From contig NZ_CP012103.1 in assembly GCF_001182785.1 (NCBI RefSeq), forward strand, positions 1-64,000: DNA of 64,000 nt. The letters are read 5' to 3'. The notes under the pieces were generated by a model that had not been told where the DNA came from, did no database searches, and saw only the letters and a list, made by a program, of their open reading frames with translations. How positions within the stretch are numbered: position 1 is the first letter of the stretch; each line of letters starts with the position of its first letter. Both the position numbers and the translations under genes were made by a program. The DNA comes from Bacillus thuringiensis (lineage in GTDB: Bacteria > Bacillota > Bacilli > Bacillales > Bacillaceae_G). Shown piece by piece: positions 60,583-64,000 of the stretch.

Positions 60583-62262
60583 ATGTATATTAATACGATG
60601 AAAAATACATTAAAACTAGAAACGACAGATTATGAAATAGATCAAGCCGCCATTTCTATAGAATGCATGTCTAATGAACAAAATCCACAGGAAAAAATGA
60701 TATTATGGGATGAAGTAAAACAGGCAAAACAACTCAGTCAATCTCGTAATTTACTCTACAATGGTGATTTTGAAGATGCATCAAACGGCTGGAAAACAAG
60801 TTATACGATTGAAATTGGAAAGAATAGTTCCATTTTTAAAGGGCAGTACCTTCATATGTTTGGGGCAAGAGATGTTTTAGGTGAAGTGTTTCCAACATAT
60901 GTGTATCAAAAAATTGATGAATCTAAATTAAAAGCCTATACACGTTATCGAGTAAGAGGATTTGTGGGAAGTAGTAAAGATCTAAAATTAGTGGTAACCC
61001 GTTACGGGAAAGAAATTGACGCCATTATGGATGTTCCAGATGATTTGGCCTATATGCAGCCTAACCCTTCATGTGGGGATTATCGCTGTGAATCAGCGTC
61101 ACAGTATGTGAGCCAAGGGTATCCAGATGGATATGCTTCTGAGATGTATGCATGCCCGTCAGACCGAGTTAAAAAACATGTGAAGTGTCATGATCGCCAT
61201 CCATTTGATTTTCATATTGACACCGGAGAATTAGATACAAATACAAACGTAGGTATTTTAGTCTTATTTAAAATTTCTAATCCAGATGGATACGCTACAG
61301 TAGGGAATCTAGAAGTCATTGAAGAAGGATCACTAACAGACGAAGCATTGGCACATGTGAAACATAAGGAAAAGAAATGGAAGCAACACATGGAGAAAAA
61401 GCGAATGGAAACACAACAAGCCTATGATCCAGCAAAACAAGCAGTAGATGCATTATTCACAAATGCACAAGGAGGCGAGTTACATTATCATATTACTTTA
61501 GGTCATATTAAGAATGCCGATCAGTTCGTACAATCAATTCCCTATGTATACCATGCTTGGTTACCGGATGCTCCAGGTATGAACTATGATGTATACCAAG
61601 GGTTAAACGCGCGTATCATGCAGGCATACCATTTATATGATGCACGAAATGTCATAACAAATGGTGACTTTACACAAGGATTAACGGGATGGCACGCAAC
61701 AGGAAAGGCAGCAGTACAACAAATGGATGGAGCTTTTGTATTAGTTCTATCAAATTGGAGTGCGGGGGTATCTCAGAATCTGCATGCTCAAGATCATCAT
61801 GGATATATGTTACGTGTGATTGCCAAAAAAGAAGGGCCTGGAAAAGGGTATGTAACGATGATGGATTGTAATGGCAATCAAGAAACACTGAAGTTCACAT
61901 CTTGTGAAGAAGGATATATGACAAAAACAGTAGAAGTATTCCCGGAAAGTGATCGTGTACGAATAGAGATGGGAGAAACCGAGGGTACGTTTTATATAGA
62001 TAGCATCGAGTTGATTTGTATGAAAGGGTATACTAGCAATAATAACCCGCACACGGGTAATATGTATGAGCAAAGTTATAATGGAAATTATAATCAGAAT
62101 ACGAGCGATGTGTATCATCAAGGGTATACAAACAACTATAACCAAGACTCTAATAGTATGTATAATCAAAATTATACATACAATGATGACCTGCATTCCG
62201 GCTGTGCATGTAACCAAGGGCATAACTCTGGCTGTACATGTAATCAAGGATATAACCGTTAA
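60583..62262 (+). CDS. orf2: Cry orf2-type crystallisation partner
   Basis: 559 residues from ATG 60583 (GTG 60574 is an alternative; AAAGGTAG is before both). It corresponds to the C-terminal half of 130-kDa Cry proteins: LLYNGDFEDASNGWKTSYTI, CGDYRCESAS, then KQAVDALFTNAQGGELHYHI and HAWLPDAPGMNYDVYQGLNA. GDFTQGLTGWHATGKAAVQQ and FYIDSIELICMKG follow. Such orf2 proteins help the short Cry fold into crystals and stabilise it. The last 75 residues are a low-complexity Asn/Tyr/Gln region with cysteine motifs (GCACNQGHN, GCTCNQGYN), not usual for the family. It lies 67 bp after cry in one operon. Confidence 0.88.
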   Translation: MYINTMKNTLKLETTDYEIDQAAISIECMSNEQNPQEKMILWDEVKQAKQLSQSRNLLYNGDFEDASNGWKTSYTIEIGKNSSIFKGQYLHMFGARDVLGEVFPTYVYQKIDESKLKAYTRYRVRGFVGSSKDLKLVVTRYGKEIDAIMDVPDDLAYMQPNPSCGDYRCESASQYVSQGYPDGYASEMYACPSDRVKKHVKCHDRHPFDFHIDTGELDTNTNVGILVLFKISNPDGYATVGNLEVIEEGSLTDEALAHVKHKEKKWKQHMEKKRMETQQAYDPAKQAVDALFTNAQGGELHYHITLGHIKNADQFVQSIPYVYHAWLPDAPGMNYDVYQGLNARIMQAYHLYDARNVITNGDFTQGLTGWHATGKAAVQQMDGAFVLVLSNWSAGVSQNLHAQDHHGYMLRVIAKKEGPGKGYVTMMDCNGNQETLKFTSCEEGYMTKTVEVFPESDRVRIEMGETEGTFYIDSIELICMKGYTSNNNPHTGNMYEQSYNGNYNQNTSDVYHQGYTNNYNQDSNSMYNQNYTYNDDLHSGCACNQGHNSGCTCNQGYNR

Positions 62263-62542
62263 CGATTCTAAATAAGAATCAACATCATTGCGGAAAATAA
62301 AAACCTACTCACAAAATCTATTGCATATCATAACATAAACTTTACAAATAACTGATATATTCTAGATCATTTTCCTAATATTGATTAATGAAAATACTCC
62401 TTTACAGAACGATTTAGGCTGATTTGATTTGAATGTTGTTGAATCTTGAATAGAAATTCGTTATTCAAATTTCTGACGAGGTATCTGTTCATACGATTCA
62501 AATTCTGATTGATTATATAAGTGAAAGTACAAATCAAATAAA

Positions 62543-62582
62543 AAAAAGAGGCCCGTTCTAGTACTAGAACGGGCCTCTTTTT
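62543..62582 (+). terminator. Strong terminator of the cry operon
   Basis: A near-perfect 18-bp palindromic stem, GAGGCCCGTTCTAG with CTAGAACGGGCCTC, flanked by A and T runs. Typical of cry transcription units, where it also protects the mRNA 3' end. Confidence 0.95.
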
Positions 62583-63273
62583 CCTGAATGTATGACTAGT
62601 AAAGCAACCATTTTACACACATAAATCGTATATATGTAAGTATACCACAATTTTTGGTATATAGAACCAAAAATTGATGATATAGAGCACAATTATGGTG
62701 AAATAAACCTTTTTTAAATTCCAAGAAAGTATCAAACAAAGAAGAACGATTCACAATATTTCCAAAACGAAAATAAGATACAATTTATGAGCATTTATTA
62801 GATTCATTCTTTACAATTTCTTTGAATAGCAAATACAAGATTAATTCAACCAATTAAAGAAAAGCTTTCTTTACTTGATAAAAATGGACGAAAATCACAT
62901 CATTATCATAAGAAAACTGTATTTGATATCTCAGGTATTGCATACGAACAACATCTATCAAAATAAAAAATGAAATATTTTTAATTTTTAGCTCGTAATG
63001 GTTATTTAGTATGCTATCATTTTCGATACAGCTCTTTTATTGAATTGCTAGAAAGAAATTTTAACATCTTTCTGTATTTGATTTTCTTTAGCTTGATGGT
63101 GATGTTTCCGTACCCCATAACTACTGGAGATAGTATTTGGGATTGGAAAAAAACTAAATTACAACCATAAAACAGTAAAATCACTAACCCGTTCCTTAAC
63201 GTACAAGGTACCGGCTAGTTTGTGTCCAAATTGTGTCTAAACGTACAATTTTCCCGAAATGGTATGGTGAGGC
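62583..63273. other. Degenerate region between cry terminator and IS231
   Basis: No intact gene. A short plus-strand piece reading [20 protein letters not shown] near 62,870-62,940 looks like broken coding sequence of unknown origin. A Tn3-type end-like sequence lies at 63091-63116. The remainder is AT-rich filler. Confidence 0.45.
63091..63116 (-). mobile_element. Tn3-type end-like sequence
   Basis: On the minus strand GGGGTACGGAAACATCACCA shares its first 13 bases exactly with the end at 56369. Together with that end it borders the resolvase-cry segment. Only the outer part matches, so this may be chance or a decayed end. Confidence 0.4.
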
Positions 63274-64000
63274 CATGCCCATCAACTTAAGGATTTTTAC
63301 TACCCCCAAGTACAAAAAAAGTTATTCTTTCTTAAATAATATAAATGAGAAAGGGTGCTGTTTTTTTATGAATCTCTCGATTCAAGAAGAGTTACAACCA
63401 TTTGCAGAAGAATTGCAGCGCTATATCACACCTGAATTTTTGGAAGAACTGGCAAGAGAGATTAAGTTTGTAAAGAGAAAACGAAAATTTTCAGGATCAG
63501 ATTTAGCTACCATTTGTATTTGGATTAGCCAAAGAGTTGCCAGTGATCCTTTAGTCCGATTATGTAGTAGGCTTCACGCAGTTACAGGTACTGTACTTAG
63601 CCCAGAGGGCTTAAATAAACGATTTAATGAAAAATCAGTGTTATTTTTAAAACATATCTTCGCTTTGTTGTTACAACAAAAAATCTGAGAGCAAACTCAC
63701 ATTTCTAATCAACTTTTTGCTCATTTTCAACGCATTCGCATCATGGATGCCACCATGTTTCAGGTACCAAATACTTTGGAGCATATATATCCTGGTTCAG
63801 GTGGTTGTGCGCAAACAGCTGGGATTAAAATTCAATTAGAATATGATTTACATAATGGACAATTTCTTAATTTCCAAGTGGGTCCTGGAAAAAATAATGA
63901 TAAAACATTCGGAACGGAATGTTTAGATACGTTACGACCAGGCGATTTATGTATTCGTGATTTAGGGTATTTTTCATTGGAGGATTTAGGTCAAATGGAT
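63274..64000 (+). mobile_element. IS231-family insertion sequence, left part
   Basis: The left end CATGCCCATCAACTTAAGGA (63274-63293) is the classical IS231 terminal repeat. The transposase frame follows 75 bp later. The right end is outside the window. IS231 elements commonly border cry genes in B. thuringiensis. Confidence 0.92.
63368..64000 (+). pseudogene. tnp: IS231 (IS4 family) transposase with an in-frame stop, runs off the window
   Basis: ATG 63368 reads [20 protein letters not shown], as in IS231 transposases. TGA at 63686-63688 interrupts the frame after about 106 codons. The same frame then continues [40 protein letters not shown] and onward to position 64000 without another stop. 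IRIMDATMF holds the first catalytic Asp of the DDE triad. The TGA replaces what is probably a Cys or Arg codon. Unless read through, the element is inactive; some IS231 types have split reading frames, so a natural variant is possible. Confidence 0.85.

Noticed and set aside
61670..62275. Frames on both strands inside orf2, one of 145 codons.
   Set aside because: They lie wholly within the strongly supported orf2 reading and have no start signals.

Overview
The window looks like part of a large conjugative plasmid of the Bacillus cereus group, most probably Bacillus thuringiensis. The evidence is AT-rich DNA with Firmicutes ribosome-binding sites, a three-domain Cry toxin gene followed by an orf2-type crystallisation partner, IS231 and Tn3-family relics, a Rap-Phr cassette, a ParM-like actin segregation pair, an iteron/Rep_3 origin and a Gram-positive type IV secretion operon. 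All family names come from reading the translated sequence and from general knowledge; no database was searched.

Layout. (1) 1-9,100: a type I-C CRISPR-Cas locus in decay. cas3, cas5 and cas8c carry many single-base frameshifts and cas7 is intact. The cas4-cas1-cas2 block has collapsed into one in-frame cas4::cas2 scar. Two arrays follow, each behind a copy of the same leader, with 31 recognisable, often degenerate repeats and a spacer block present three times. (2) 9,400-16,100: an Xre-like regulator, a leftward operon (small proteins, FtsK-like ATPase, replication-relaxation protein), a 54-codon gene with type I toxin-like RNA architecture, and a 1,064-residue protein made of eleven ~75-residue repeats between caps. 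(3) 16,200-25,700: plasmid maintenance. It holds an iteron origin with a Rep_3 initiator, Rap-Phr, ParM/ParR with a palindromic centromere candidate, a RacA/MerR-like coiled-coil protein, and a winged-helix protein whose leader carries a convincing counter-transcript RNA and attenuator, hence a possible second replicon. (4) 25,700-53,600: conjugation. It holds a frameshifted surface adhesin, VirD4-like fragments, a 527-bp non-coding element closed by a 23-nt inverted repeat, a proline-rich repeat lipoprotein, VirD4, VirB6-, VirB3-, VirB4-, VirB1- and VirB8-like proteins, an oriT candidate, a relaxosome accessory protein, a MOBL-type relaxase, an ArdC-like polyvalent protein, a Toprim protein and a membrane-anchored Mrr-like nuclease. 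(5) 53,700-56,200: small genes including an RHH repressor with paired operators and an Hfq-like gene broken at an A9 run. (6) 56,200-64,000: nested transposon relics, a resolvase, the cry gene with orf2 and its terminator, and the start of an IS231 element.

How it fits together. Rep plus iterons (and perhaps the ctRNA-controlled protein) replicate the plasmid, and ParM/ParR/parC segregate it. The operon from about 28 to 46 kb builds the mating channel and wall hydrolase. oriT, the RHH protein and the relaxase load DNA onto VirD4, and the ArdC-like protein may protect incoming DNA. Rap-Phr can tie host development to plasmid density. The cry unit is an accessory cargo bordered by transposon debris. 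The CRISPR locus cannot acquire spacers and probably cannot interfere.

The observations I rate highest are the ctRNA/attenuator in front of the 23,434-24,414 gene, the toxin-like RNA with 5'-3' pairing at 12,198-12,517, the repeat protein at 12,897-16,091, and the inverted-repeat-closed element at 29,648-30,174.
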